From assembly GCA_965237485.1 (NCBI GenBank), contig CBDEFQ010000006.1, positions 682,001-746,000 of the forward strand: 64,000 nt of DNA. The letters run 5' to 3'. Below the pieces are notes generated by a model. The model was not told the DNA's origin, ran no database searches, and was given only the letters and a program-made list of their open reading frames with translations. The translations under genes were made by a program, and so were the position numbers. This stretch comes from JAAELZ01 sp965237485 (GTDB lineage: Bacteria; Pseudomonadota; Gammaproteobacteria; Arenicellales; Poriferihabitantaceae). This document shows positions 18,489 to 28,333 of the stretch, piece after piece. Within the stretch, counting starts at the first letter, position 1. Every line of letters begins with the position of its first letter.

Positions 18489-18617
18489 AGCTAATTTAGT
18501 TACAAAGTGTGAATGAGTTCTAGTACCAAGTTATTCTATTGCCAAGCTAGGACGGAGTCTGCGTCCACAGCGACATTTTATTGGGTCCAGATGGTTCTTT
18601 ATTAATGGCTAAATAGC

Positions 18618-19487
18618 CTAACCTTTACCTTTCCAAGGAACTAGTTTGCGTTCTAACCAGCGCATAAAAACCTCGATAACAAAGCCTATAATACCGATAA
18701 TAATTATCCCAAGTACGACAATATCCGTGGCTAGAAATTTTTGAGCGGCCATTATCATAAAACCAACACCCACTTGTGCCGCAACCAACTCAGCCGCCAC
18801 TACCGTTGCCCAACACACGCCCAATGAGGTGCGAATACCGGTGAAAATTTCAGGTAAGGCGTTAGGTAATATAACGTGCTTAAGTAGTTGTTTTTTATCA
18901 GCTCCTAAGGAATAGGCAGCATGTACTTTAGATAATTGCACCCCAGAAACGCCCGACCTTGCGGCAATCACCATAATGAACACAGAGGCCAAAAATAGAA
19001 TGAGTATTTTCGATTGCTCATCAATGCCAAACCAAATAATAACCAACGGAATTAAAGCCAGAGGTGGAATGGGTCGCATGAATTCGACAATCGGATCCAA
19101 AAAGCCCCTTATTCGAGACGAAAGTCCCATTGCCAATCCCATAGGGATGCCAACCAAGCAGCCTAAAAACACCCCAGTGATAACGCGATAGATACTGTAG
19201 CCAACATGCTGGAATAATGTGAATTGGCGATAACCCTCAGTGCTGATTTGAATGAGTCTATCGTACACAGCAGAAGGTTTTGGCCAAAATATGGGACTAA
19301 CCCACTCGAAATGGCTAGATAGATACCATATAAACCCTAACAGGCAAACGGTTAAGAGGCCCCAAATTTTGCCGCCAACAACAGTTGAGGCATCACCAAA
19401 GGTCACCGTTTTTTGTTTTTGGAATCGGCTTTTTTCTAAGCCAAGCCAAATCAACACGCGGCTTTTAAAATTAGATAAGGTAGACAC
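18618..19487 (-). CDS. tauC: Taurine-type ABC transporter permease
   Basis: 289 residues with about six membrane helices. The EAA-type loop lies at YSLGADKKQLLKHVILPNALPEIFTGIR, and FMRPIPPLALIPLVIIWFG is the typical SsuC/TauC segment. It starts 1 bp after the tauB stop, so the two are translationally coupled. It would form the inner-membrane channel of an aliphatic sulfonate or taurine importer. No tauA-type binding protein gene is present in the window; substrate choice is therefore inferred from the neighbouring tpa. Confidence 0.85.
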   Translation of the reverse strand: MSTLSNFKSRVLIWLGLEKSRFQKQKTVTFGDASTVVGGKIWGLLTVCLLGFIWYLSSHFEWVSPIFWPKPSAVYDRLIQISTEGYRQFTLFQHVGYSIYRVITGVFLGCLVGIPMGLAMGLSSRIRGFLDPIVEFMRPIPPLALIPLVIIWFGIDEQSKILILFLASVFIMVIAARSGVSGVQLSKVHAAYSLGADKKQLLKHVILPNALPEIFTGIRTSLGVCWATVVAAELVAAQVGVGFMIMAAQKFLATDIVVLGIIIIGIIGFVIEVFMRWLERKLVPWKGKG

Positions 19488-19488
19488 T

Positions 19489-20298
19489 TTACGCTGCCCC
19501 CAGCTCTACTCTACCCATGATTTCTTCTTCCATTTCCCATATCATCGCCAACACTTCTTCGCGGTGCTCAATAAATTCTGCATTAGATTTTATATCTCGT
19601 GGATTAGTGTTCAGGCCCATATCTGCGAACGGTAAATAGCTATCCATCTCGATACGTCCCGGTCTAGGTGCCATCACGAACAAACGCTCTCCCAAAAACA
19701 GAGCTTCTTCAACGCTGTGGGTAATTAAGATGATCGTTTTACCGGTCTCTTTCCACAGCCTTAAAATTAAACCCTGCATCTTTTCCCGAGTGAGTGCATC
19801 AAGTGCACCCAATGGTTCATCCATCAGGATAATGTCTGGATCGTTAGCCAAGCACCTCGCTAAAGCGACACGCTGCTGCATACCGCCGGACAACTCATAT
19901 ACCGCCTTGTCACCAAAGCCTTGCAAGCCCATTGTCTCTAGTAATTCGTCAACTACATGACGGGACTCATCAGCAGTTTGACCGCGCATTAATAAGCCAA
20001 AGGCGATATTTTCAGCCACGCTCTTCCATTCGAATAAGGTGCCATGCTGAAATACCATGCCCCGCTCGGCCCCTGGCATGAACACGCGCTGCTCGTTTAA
20101 GATAACCGTGCCATTAGTCGGTGCTAAAAACCCGGCGATGATATTTAGCAAAGTGGTTTTGCCGCAACCAGAAGGCCCCAGAACGGCCAGCATTTGTCCT
20201 TGGGCCATTTCAAAGCTTATATCACTTAAAGCTTGCACTAACTCCCCACTGGGAAGGACAAACTCCATTGATATATTTTCAAGCTTTAGGCCAATCAT
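19489..20298 (-). CDS. tauB: Taurine-type ABC transporter ATP-binding protein
   Basis: 269 residues from the ATG at 20298 (MIGLKLENISMEF). A longer frame to 20436 exists, but its extra 46 residues are not family-like. Walker A is GPSGCGKTT (41-49), the signature is YELSGGMQQRVALARCLA, Walker B is IILMDEPLGALD and the switch His is ITHSVEEA, the TauB/SsuB/NrtD pattern. It powers uptake through TauC. It is divergent from tpa across a ~280-bp region (20299-20579), which likely holds both promoters. Confidence 0.85.
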   Translation of the reverse strand: MIGLKLENISMEFVLPSGELVQALSDISFEMAQGQMLAVLGPSGCGKTTLLNIIAGFLAPTNGTVILNEQRVFMPGAERGMVFQHGTLFEWKSVAENIAFGLLMRGQTADESRHVVDELLETMGLQGFGDKAVYELSGGMQQRVALARCLANDPDIILMDEPLGALDALTREKMQGLILRLWKETGKTIILITHSVEEALFLGERLFVMAPRPGRIEMDSYLPFADMGLNTNPRDIKSNAEFIEHREEVLAMIWEMEEEIMGRVELGAA

Positions 20299-20579
20299 CT
20301 TAGTTAGATTTCTGTTGTCGGTGTTCGTGGAGTGCACTGTATAAGCCGCGGGCAAATTTGGCATCTTTTGAGGGGAGTGTAAAGGAACAAATCGAATGGT
20401 TTTTGTATTCGATATGGTCATTGGGCAAGCTCCCACTCTAAATTGGTATCAAAATCAGTCGTTCTTTGGCCCTAACTTGCAGTACACTTTTAAAATAGAT
20501 TACTTTGGTAATACTTGGGCATGCTGAGTAGTTTGTCCAGTTCAACCAACCAAGAACCGCATTTTTTTGAGGCTTTAAC

Positions 20580-21959
20580 ATGAAATATAATAGCGAAAGC
20601 TTTAACGCTGAAGAAGCACTTGAAAACGATCAAGAGCACGTTTGGCATCATTTGTCTCAACATAAGCCATACGAGGACAAAGCGCCGATGATGATGGTTA
20701 AAGGTGAAGGTATGCGAATCACTGATGCCAACGGTAATGAATACCTAGATGCTGTTTCTGGCGCGGTATGGACTACCAACGTGGGCTACGGCCGTGAGCG
20801 CATCGCTAAAGCCGTTTATGATCAATTATGCGACATGAACTACTTTTCCAACTCCGCCGGCAATATTCCGGGCGCTGAATTTGCACAACGACTCACCGAA
20901 AAAATGCCCGGCATGTCGCGAGTTTACTATGCGAATTCAGGTTCAGAGGCAAACGAAAAAGTCTATAAAATGGTGCGCCAGCTAGCCGTTCTTAACACTG
21001 ATGGCGAAAAGCATAAAATCATCTATCGTGACCGCGATTATCACGGCACTACCATCACCGCACTAAGCTCAACGGGTCAAGAAGAACGTAAAGCGCAATA
21101 TGGACCGTATACGCCCGGTTTTGTCTCCATGCCGCACTGTTGTTGTTATCGCTGCCCCTTTGGTAAAACTTATGGAGATTGCAATATTGAATGTGCTACC
21201 GCGCTAGAAGACGTTATTCTTGAAGAAGGTCCTGAAACGGTCGGCGCATTGATATTAGAACCGATCACTGCAGGTGGCGGCGTTATTCCTCCTCCTCCAG
21301 AGTACTTTGGCATTATCGGTGAGATTTGCAAAAAATATGACGTGCTATTGCATATTGACGAAGTGGTTTGCGGTGTGGGACGCACTGGCACTTGGTTTGG
21401 TTATCAACATTACGATTGCCAACCAGACTTTGTCACCATGGCAAAGGGCGTGGCGAGCGGTTATGCAGCCATTTCTTGCATGGTTGCCACCGAGAGGGTT
21501 TTCGACATGTTCAAGTCCAATCCAGCTGACCCAATGTCTTATTTCAGGGACATCAGCACCTTTGGCGGCTGCGCAGCTGGACCAGCGGCGGCGCTAGAAA
21601 ACATGAACATTATCATCGAAGAAAACCTACTTGAAAATGTAACGAATATGGGCGAATACGCCATGGACAAGATGCATGAGCTGCAAGAAAAACACGACCT
21701 CATCGGCGAGGTTCGCGGCAAAGGCTTATTTCTAGGGCTCGAGCTAGTTAAAGATCGCAAAACCAAAGAACCTGTACCAGAATCTACCGCCGCAGCTATT
21801 GCCGCTGATTGTATGGAACAAGGCGTGATTATTGGGCGCACCAACCGTAGTTTGCCATTGCTGAACAATACGCTTTGCTTAGCACCTGCGCTCATCGCGG
21901 GAAAATCTGATCTCGACCAGATATTCGGCTCAATCGATAATGCGCTAGCACGTTTATAA
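20580..21959 (+). CDS. tpa: Taurine-pyruvate aminotransferase
   Basis: 459 residues, class III PLP aminotransferase. It transfers the amino group of taurine to pyruvate, giving sulfoacetaldehyde and alanine. HVWHHLSQHKP near residue 20, YYANSGSEANEKVYKMVRQ, ERKAQYGPYTPGFV and the PLP Lys289 in FVTMAKGVASGY are close to characterised Tpa enzymes; Asp260 in HIDEVVCG binds the PLP ring nitrogen. A hairpin terminator follows, and the regulator gene at 22079 is downstream. Its partner enzymes Ald and Xsc are encoded 37 kb away. Confidence 0.92.
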   Translation: MKYNSESFNAEEALENDQEHVWHHLSQHKPYEDKAPMMMVKGEGMRITDANGNEYLDAVSGAVWTTNVGYGRERIAKAVYDQLCDMNYFSNSAGNIPGAEFAQRLTEKMPGMSRVYYANSGSEANEKVYKMVRQLAVLNTDGEKHKIIYRDRDYHGTTITALSSTGQEERKAQYGPYTPGFVSMPHCCCYRCPFGKTYGDCNIECATALEDVILEEGPETVGALILEPITAGGGVIPPPPEYFGIIGEICKKYDVLLHIDEVVCGVGRTGTWFGYQHYDCQPDFVTMAKGVASGYAAISCMVATERVFDMFKSNPADPMSYFRDISTFGGCAAGPAAALENMNIIIEENLLENVTNMGEYAMDKMHELQEKHDLIGEVRGKGLFLGLELVKDRKTKEPVPESTAAAIAADCMEQGVIIGRTNRSLPLLNNTLCLAPALIAGKSDLDQIFGSIDNALARL

Positions 21960-21985
21960 GCACATCAACTTAAGTGCGGTTCAAG

Positions 21986-22008
21986 GCAGCGATCATCGCT
22001 GCTTTTTT
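21986..22008 (+). terminator. Rho-independent terminator after tpa
   Basis: A perfect 8-bp stem (GCAGCGAT / ATCGCTGC) with a single central base is followed by TTTTTT. It lies 27 bp after the tpa stop. Confidence 0.85.
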
Positions 22009-22078
22009 ACATAGATTTCGACCTCGTTATATAGTTCCCTCAATGACTTATACGGTTTTTTAATGGTATATTCTGGCC

Positions 22079-23542
22079 ATGCCAGAATATCTATTTCAAT
22101 TGCCCGAAAGCACCAGCGGTACTTTACAAGCGCGCATTCAAGAAATGATGGTAGACGCCATATTAAACCAGCATATCGCGCCTGGGAGTGCCTTGCCTTC
22201 TGGCAGAAAATTAGCCGACCAGCTTAGGGTTGCTCGCAATACGGTGGTATTGGCTTATCAAAACCTAATCGACGAAGGGTTTATCGAATCAAGGGAGAGA
22301 AGCGGATTTTACGTGCGGCCAGACGTATTAGATGGTTATGTTATAACCAAGGCGCGAGAGGTTAAAGAGCCTACCTCGGCAATAAACTGGGATGAAGTGA
22401 TTACCTTCAACCCTAACGCTCTGCCCTACAATCGCAAACCCAAAGATTGGCAATCCTACCCCTATCCATTTTTATATGGCCAATTTGATAAAACCTTGTT
22501 CCCGGTTGCCGATTGGCGCGAGTGCTGTAGGGAAGCGGCCAGCATTTCGGCCATTCATGGTTGGGCTGGAGATCGTATTGACCAAGATAATCCACAGCTT
22601 ATTGAGCAAGTTCACTCAAAAATGCTGCCACGCCGTGGCATTTGGTCAAATCCGGATGAAATTCTCATCACTTTGGGCGCGCAGCATGCAATTCACCTCG
22701 CGTCACAATTATTGCTCAACGACGAACGGACAGTTGGCATGGAAAACCCAGGCTATGTGGACGCACGCAATACCTTTTTAACTCAAACTCAGAACATTCA
22801 ACTGCTTGATGTTGATGAACGTGGCCTAGTGATCGACGATAATCGCCTTGCGAAGTGTGATTGTGTCTACACCACACCTAGCCATAATTTCCCTACCACA
22901 GTCACCATGCCGGCTAGACGGCGCAAACGCCTTTTAGAGGCAGCGGAAAAATACAATTTCTTTATTATCGAAGACGATTACGAGTCGGAGTTCAATTACT
23001 TAGGCAAGCCCACTCCCGCGTTGAAAAGTCTTGATTCGCAAGACCGGGTTATTCATGTCGGAAGCTTATCGAAAACACTGGCACCCGGAATTCGCCTAGG
23101 GTACATGGTAGGGCCTAAGCCGTTTATTGACCAAGCACGGGCCTTGCGAAGATTAATGTTGCGCCACCCTCCTGCAAACAATCAATTTATTATTTCGCAT
23201 TTTTTAAAGCGTGGGTACCACGACTCCTTAGTTCGCAGAATCACCAGCACCTTGCATCATCGATCCAAGTTAATGCAGTCATTATTGAACGAACACTTGC
23301 CTGGATCAATCTCCAGCCCTACCTTTGGCGGCTCATCTTATTGGGTAAAAGGCCCTAAAAACCTAGATGCAGATGCCTTGGCCTTAAAAGCCAAAGAAAA
23401 GGGGATTCTTATCGAACCCGGCAGGATATTTTTCCACGGCGAGAACAGCCCTAAAAACTATTTCAGATTGGGCTTTTCTTCAATTTCAGAAGAGAAAATT
23501 GACACAGGACTACCTATTCTAGCGAAGCTTATCCGAACATAA
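22079..23542 (+). CDS. tauR: MocR/PdxR-family regulator, probable taurine regulator TauR
   Basis: 487 residues. The GntR-type winged helix covers about residues 13-80 (MVDAILNQHIAPGSALPSGR, LADQLRVARNTVVLAYQNL). The rest is an aminotransferase-like domain of fold type I with the PLP Lys in HVGSLSKTLAPGIRLGY. Such proteins sense amines or PLP. TauR of Rhodobacter, which activates tpa and xsc with taurine, belongs to this family and lies beside tpa as here. Assignment to taurine is by context; a PdxR-type role in vitamin B6 control is the main alternative, but no pdxST genes are near. Confidence 0.8.
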   Translation: MPEYLFQLPESTSGTLQARIQEMMVDAILNQHIAPGSALPSGRKLADQLRVARNTVVLAYQNLIDEGFIESRERSGFYVRPDVLDGYVITKAREVKEPTSAINWDEVITFNPNALPYNRKPKDWQSYPYPFLYGQFDKTLFPVADWRECCREAASISAIHGWAGDRIDQDNPQLIEQVHSKMLPRRGIWSNPDEILITLGAQHAIHLASQLLLNDERTVGMENPGYVDARNTFLTQTQNIQLLDVDERGLVIDDNRLAKCDCVYTTPSHNFPTTVTMPARRRKRLLEAAEKYNFFIIEDDYESEFNYLGKPTPALKSLDSQDRVIHVGSLSKTLAPGIRLGYMVGPKPFIDQARALRRLMLRHPPANNQFIISHFLKRGYHDSLVRRITSTLHHRSKLMQSLLNEHLPGSISSPTFGGSSYWVKGPKNLDADALALKAKEKGILIEPGRIFFHGENSPKNYFRLGFSSISEEKIDTGLPILAKLIRT

Positions 23543-23679
23543 ATCCCCCTAGCTTACGCCCCGAAAATCGCTACGGCATACCCAGCGCCGATCAATTGCT
23601 GTTTAACCGTGAATATATAGTCGGTTACTCTTATCTGCTTAGGCAAGCAGCTTGACGAATATCCTAAAGACGGCATGGA

Positions 23680-26148
23680 TTACTGGCTCCGCATCCGCTT
23701 TGCCTTAGGATCATAAAGCGCACTTAAGCTCGCAATTGCAGGCACTTGTATACCTGCTACATCGATTGCGATTTGTCCGCTGCGTAAATAAGCCATATCG
23801 ATATCGTGATCTTTATGTACATAGCCTAAACCAACCGAACCGCCTAAGGCATGGCCGTAATTGCCTGATGTCAAATGACCAATGATTTTTCCATCCAATA
23901 AAATGGGTTCGTGGTGATACAGCATTGCTTCAGGATCTTGCAGCAAAAACTGCACCAAGCGTTTATGTTTCCATGAACCCGTGTCCTTTTGCTTTGCAAT
24001 GACGTCATAGCCTATAAACCGCTCAGCCTTGTTCATGTCACATACAAAACCAAGACCACATTCAAGCGGCGTTTCGATGTTGCTCACGTCGTGCCCCATA
24101 TGCACGAACTTCTTTTCAATTCGGCATGAATCAAGCGCATGAAGGCCCGCCATTTTCTGACCAAAGGCTTGGCCTTTTCCCCAAAGATAATCAAATGCGT
24201 GCCTTGCTTGGTCTGAAGGTATATACAATTCCCATCCCAGCTCGCCTACATAAGAAACACGAAATGCTCGCCCTACCGCACTGCCCAATTCAATGCGTTG
24301 GCTCATACCGAACGGAAACTGTTCGTTACTCAAATCATTATCGATCGCCGTGCTTAACATTGCGCGGCTATTGGGCCCTTGAACACCAAACACCGCCCAG
24401 GCATTGGTAATGTCTGAAACCAAGCAATGTGAATCTGGGTCAATATTGCGTTTGAGCCAATTTAAGTCCTTGATGGTGACCGCGGCGCCACTGACCACCC
24501 AGTATTCGTTTTCTTCAATTCGTGTAACTGTAAGATCAGCTTCAACGCCGCCATCTTCGTTTAACCAATGGGTATACACCATCTTGCCCACTGGCACATC
24601 TACATTGGCGGAGCAAATACGCTGTAACTGGCGACACGAATCACGGCCTTGTACCAAGTATTTAGAAAAACTGCTCTGATCAAATAGCACCACGTTTTCA
24701 CGCGCTGCCATATGCTCTGCTGCGGAATACTCAAACCAGTTTTGCTTGCCAAAACTATACTCATATTTAGGCTCAATGCCAGCCGGTGCAAACCAGTTCG
24801 GACGCTCCCAACCAGCAGCTTCACCAAAACACGCATTATTGGCAACCAAACGCTCATGAATCGGCGAGTGTTTTACATTCCTTGAAGTTTCAAATTGACG
24901 AAACGGATAATGATTTTCATACAACAAGCCTAAGCTTTCTGTAACTCGGTTTTTTAGGTAATGTTTGGTTCCTTGAAAAGAATACATACGCCGAATATCA
25001 TTGCCCCCTAGATCATCTGGCATTTTTCCGGTATCCATCCATTTGGCTAATGCATAACCCAATCCGCCTGAAGTTTGGATGCCCACAGAATTGAGGCCGG
25101 CTGCGACATAATAATTCTTCAATTCGGGCACTTCGCCCATATGAAACTGATCGTCTGGAGTAAAACTTTCGGGCCCACAGAAAAAGGTGCGCCAACCCAC
25201 GTTTTGCAATAATGGAACGCGCTGCATTGCCGCTTCTAGCACTGGCATTAACTGTTCTTCCATATGCCCTTCTAACTCATCAAAGCAGAAATCTTTGGGG
25301 ACTGCTAAGCCTGCCTCGCCCCACGCAATTGCTTTTTTCTCGAAGGCGCCCACCAAAATACTCCCGGCATCTTGCTTAAAATACGCACAAACATCGTGGT
25401 CTCGCAACACCGGCAATTTGTCGCTTAAATCATCCATTTTTTCGGTGACAGCGTAGTAGTGCTCACAGGCATGCAAGGGCACATTTACCCCCGCTTGCTT
25501 GCCCAGTTGATGGGCCCATAAGCCGCCGCAGTTAACCACAAAATCTGCTTGAATTTCACCTTGGTCTGTCACCACTCCAGTAACCTTGCCGTTCGCTTGA
25601 GAAACGCTTTCAACCACAATGCCTTCAATGCATTGTGCGCCGCGACCACGTGCACCTCTGATAAAGGCCATCGTCACATCAATTGGGCTGGCATAGCCAT
25701 CTTGTGCAACCCAAGCAGCACCGAGTAAATCGTCGGTGTTCAGTATCGGGTAGTGCTGCTTAGCCTCTTGCGGAGTGATGATATCTACTTGTGTAACCCC
25801 AAAAGCATTATTCATTGCGGCAACTCGCTTTATTTCTTCAAACCTCGCTTCCGAGTGCGCAACCGTGATGGATCCCACCTGCCGAAACCCAGTCGCTTGA
25901 CCAGTTTCCTTTTCGATCTCATCGAGCAGTGACATTGAGTATTCACACAATTTCGCGTGCGCCTCATTGGCGCGCATGGTACCGATTAAGCCAGCGGCAT
26001 GCCAAGTTGTACCGCAACTAAATTGTTTGCGTTCTAGCAAAACTACATCCTGCCAACCTTGCTTGGCTAGATGATAAGCAACGCTAGCACCGATTACGCC
26101 GCCGCCAATGATAACTGCACTGGCTTTATTGAGGATTGATGAGCTCAT
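23680..26148 (-). CDS. FAD-dependent oxidoreductase fused to GcvT-type folate domain (dimethylglycine/sarcosine dehydrogenase-like)
   Basis: 822 residues. The N-terminal DAO domain has the FAD motif GGGVIG (15-20), and WHAAGL around His50 matches the covalent-flavin His segment of dimethylglycine dehydrogenase. An FAO_M linker follows, then GcvT and GcvT-C domains from about residue 430 to the end. Such enzymes oxidise N-methyl groups and pass the one-carbon unit to tetrahydrofolate. The gene follows the AEP transporter operon by 139 bp on the same strand and converges with tauR. Substrate is unknown: dimethylglycine or sarcosine by family, N-methylated taurine or AEP by context (inference). 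Confidence 0.85.
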   Translation of the reverse strand: MSSSILNKASAVIIGGGVIGASVAYHLAKQGWQDVVLLERKQFSCGTTWHAAGLIGTMRANEAHAKLCEYSMSLLDEIEKETGQATGFRQVGSITVAHSEARFEEIKRVAAMNNAFGVTQVDIITPQEAKQHYPILNTDDLLGAAWVAQDGYASPIDVTMAFIRGARGRGAQCIEGIVVESVSQANGKVTGVVTDQGEIQADFVVNCGGLWAHQLGKQAGVNVPLHACEHYYAVTEKMDDLSDKLPVLRDHDVCAYFKQDAGSILVGAFEKKAIAWGEAGLAVPKDFCFDELEGHMEEQLMPVLEAAMQRVPLLQNVGWRTFFCGPESFTPDDQFHMGEVPELKNYYVAAGLNSVGIQTSGGLGYALAKWMDTGKMPDDLGGNDIRRMYSFQGTKHYLKNRVTESLGLLYENHYPFRQFETSRNVKHSPIHERLVANNACFGEAAGWERPNWFAPAGIEPKYEYSFGKQNWFEYSAAEHMAARENVVLFDQSSFSKYLVQGRDSCRQLQRICSANVDVPVGKMVYTHWLNEDGGVEADLTVTRIEENEYWVVSGAAVTIKDLNWLKRNIDPDSHCLVSDITNAWAVFGVQGPNSRAMLSTAIDNDLSNEQFPFGMSQRIELGSAVGRAFRVSYVGELGWELYIPSDQARHAFDYLWGKGQAFGQKMAGLHALDSCRIEKKFVHMGHDVSNIETPLECGLGFVCDMNKAERFIGYDVIAKQKDTGSWKHKRLVQFLLQDPEAMLYHHEPILLDGKIIGHLTSGNYGHALGGSVGLGYVHKDHDIDMAYLRSGQIAIDVAGIQVPAIASLSALYDPKAKRMRSQ

Positions 26149-26287
26149 AAACTAAAAGATAAATAGTAGGTTAGTTAATAGTTGAAACAACGAATTTCTA
26201 CTTACTCGACTTTATAGTGCTTACACGAATTTCCATCTTTTTAAGGCCGACCAATACGCTAACCACAGCGACCAAGTTCGCATTGCC

Positions 26288-28315
26288 TTATCGATTACGC
26301 CACGCTTGTGTTCGATTAAGCACCACACCGGATACTACGGTGTGAATTGCACGAGCAGCAAAGTTCGTATAAAAAATCATCATGCCCATCGCAGCAGCCG
26401 GTGCCACATCACCTGCATCATCCATATTAAGCACAGCTACGGAAGCTAAAGCCGTAGCAGGCGCGTATAAGAATACAACCGCCGATACGGTAGTCATCGC
26501 ATTGACAAATAAATAGATAGAAATATCTAGTACAGCAGGCAAGCACACGGGAATAGTGACGCGTCTAAACAACCTGTAGAACGGTTGCTTTAATGAAGAA
26601 GCCACCAATTCAAACTTACCATCAATTTGCTTAAGCGCGGTGGTAGCCGTCAGGTGGGAGACCGTATAAAAGTGCGTTACGCTGCAAATAACCAAAATAG
26701 CCATGGTGCCGTAAATTACGTTCAGCGGGTTATCTGGGTTGTTGAAAAAGAAAATATAGGCTAGCCCTAACACCATGCCAGGTATGGCCATTGGCATCAT
26801 TGCTAAGAAATGAAATAAGCCCCGGCCAGTTTTAAAGCCGTACGTTTTTTCGACCATATACGCGCCCGTGAACACCACAATTGTGCCGATGACCGCGGTC
26901 ATTGAGGCCATCACTATAGAGTTTCTGTAAGCGCCCCAGCCTCCTCCATCCATGCGATTAAAATCATAGTTATTTAAGCTAAACGACAAATCGTAGGGCC
27001 AAAATTTAATCAATGCTGCATATTGGCAAATTCCTATAATGCTTATGATAAATACTGCGATAAACGAGCAATAAGCTAGGCAGCCCCAATCAAATCGAGT
27101 AGACGGTTTAGGTTCGTAAACCACAGACCTAGCAGATAATAGCGCAACTTGCTTTTTCTGCACTTGCCGATCAATGGTAAAGGCAAGCAGTGCAGGTATT
27201 AACAAAACCACAGAAACCACCGCACCCATTTGAAAGTTTTGTTGGCCTATAACCTGCTTGTAAATATCAACCGCAAGCATATTGTACTGACCACCAATGA
27301 CTTTGGGCAATCCAAAGTCGGTGATTACCAGATTGAACACCACGAACGCCGCGGATATTAGCCCGTATCTAGCACCGGGTATGGTGACAGTCCAGAAGGT
27401 TCGCCACTTAGAGGCACGCAACGACACCGCAGCCTCATACAATCGGGCGTCAGAAATGGCAAGCGCAGTTAAAATGATTAGCATTGCGTGCGGAAAAGTG
27501 AAAAACACCGACCCAATAACAATACCAATAGGGCCATATATCGACTCCCCCATTAAAAATTCTTTGAGTAAGCCTTGATTGCCGAAAAGATAAACTAAAG
27601 CTATACCAGGCAATAATGATGGCACCAAGATGGGGGCCATTGCGATCATTTTAAAAACGCCTTTAAAGCGCATACAACTGCGGCTCAACGAATAGGCAAA
27701 TGCAAACGCCAGTGTCACCGTGATAATGGTGCTTATTATCGAAATAAACAACGAGTTCTTAATAGACCGAAATAAAGCAGGGGTTGAAAAGTAGGTGACA
27801 AAATTTCCTAGGCCTTTTGATTCTGCTGGGCGTATGAACACTGTTCGAAAATCATTTGAAGAGTACTCCGTCCACTGTGACCCCCTATTACGCTCAGAAC
27901 CGAACAAGTAAGTGGAATCGTCTTTTAAGCCTCTGAAACGATACTTAACCGGGCTACGAAAACTAAATTCTAGGAAAAACGAAGCTGCAGCAAGGCGACC
28001 ATCTGAGCTGGTGTTTAGCTCCGCGGTGCTATAAACGGCGTTGCGGGTATTGATGCTATCTAGGCTCTTGGGGTCCTCTATGTACTGACCTTGCTCATCA
28101 CTAACTTGAATTTCAAACTCGTTTAAATCGAAGTAACTGGTTTCAAACGCCTTGGACAGCATCGTATATAACGGCAAGGCCAGAGCGATAAATAAATACA
28201 AGCCAATAATCACCATGAAGCCACGCTTCATCCAATCATCCGAGCCTAACTTAGCTTTAACCAAATCAGGTTTATTTGGCGTGGCATTAACTACTTGGGT
28301 GGTTGCATCACTCAT
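26288..28315 (-). CDS. 2-Aminoethylphosphonate-type ABC transporter permease (two-domain)
   Basis: 675 residues. It is a fused permease with about 12 helices and two BPD_transp_1 domains (around residues 185-385 and 450-660). Between the first helix and the first domain lies a ~120-residue periplasmic insert rich in charged and aromatic residues. The architecture matches the PhnU2-type permeases that work with PhnS2/PhnT2-like partners encoded directly upstream. The start is 18 bp after the phnT-like stop, so the two are co-transcribed. Spermidine/Fe(III)-type fused permeases are the alternative family. Confidence 0.8.
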   Translation of the reverse strand: MSDATTQVVNATPNKPDLVKAKLGSDDWMKRGFMVIIGLYLFIALALPLYTMLSKAFETSYFDLNEFEIQVSDEQGQYIEDPKSLDSINTRNAVYSTAELNTSSDGRLAAASFFLEFSFRSPVKYRFRGLKDDSTYLFGSERNRGSQWTEYSSNDFRTVFIRPAESKGLGNFVTYFSTPALFRSIKNSLFISIISTIITVTLAFAFAYSLSRSCMRFKGVFKMIAMAPILVPSLLPGIALVYLFGNQGLLKEFLMGESIYGPIGIVIGSVFFTFPHAMLIILTALAISDARLYEAAVSLRASKWRTFWTVTIPGARYGLISAAFVVFNLVITDFGLPKVIGGQYNMLAVDIYKQVIGQQNFQMGAVVSVVLLIPALLAFTIDRQVQKKQVALLSARSVVYEPKPSTRFDWGCLAYCSFIAVFIISIIGICQYAALIKFWPYDLSFSLNNYDFNRMDGGGWGAYRNSIVMASMTAVIGTIVVFTGAYMVEKTYGFKTGRGLFHFLAMMPMAIPGMVLGLAYIFFFNNPDNPLNVIYGTMAILVICSVTHFYTVSHLTATTALKQIDGKFELVASSLKQPFYRLFRRVTIPVCLPAVLDISIYLFVNAMTTVSAVVFLYAPATALASVAVLNMDDAGDVAPAAAMGMMIFYTNFAARAIHTVVSGVVLNRTQAWRNR

Positions 28316-28333
28316 AGGGTTTACAACTCTAAA

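Noticed and set aside
20299..20436. Longer tauB N-terminus
   Set aside because: The extra 46 residues are not conserved-looking and the ATG at 20298 gives the usual TauB start.
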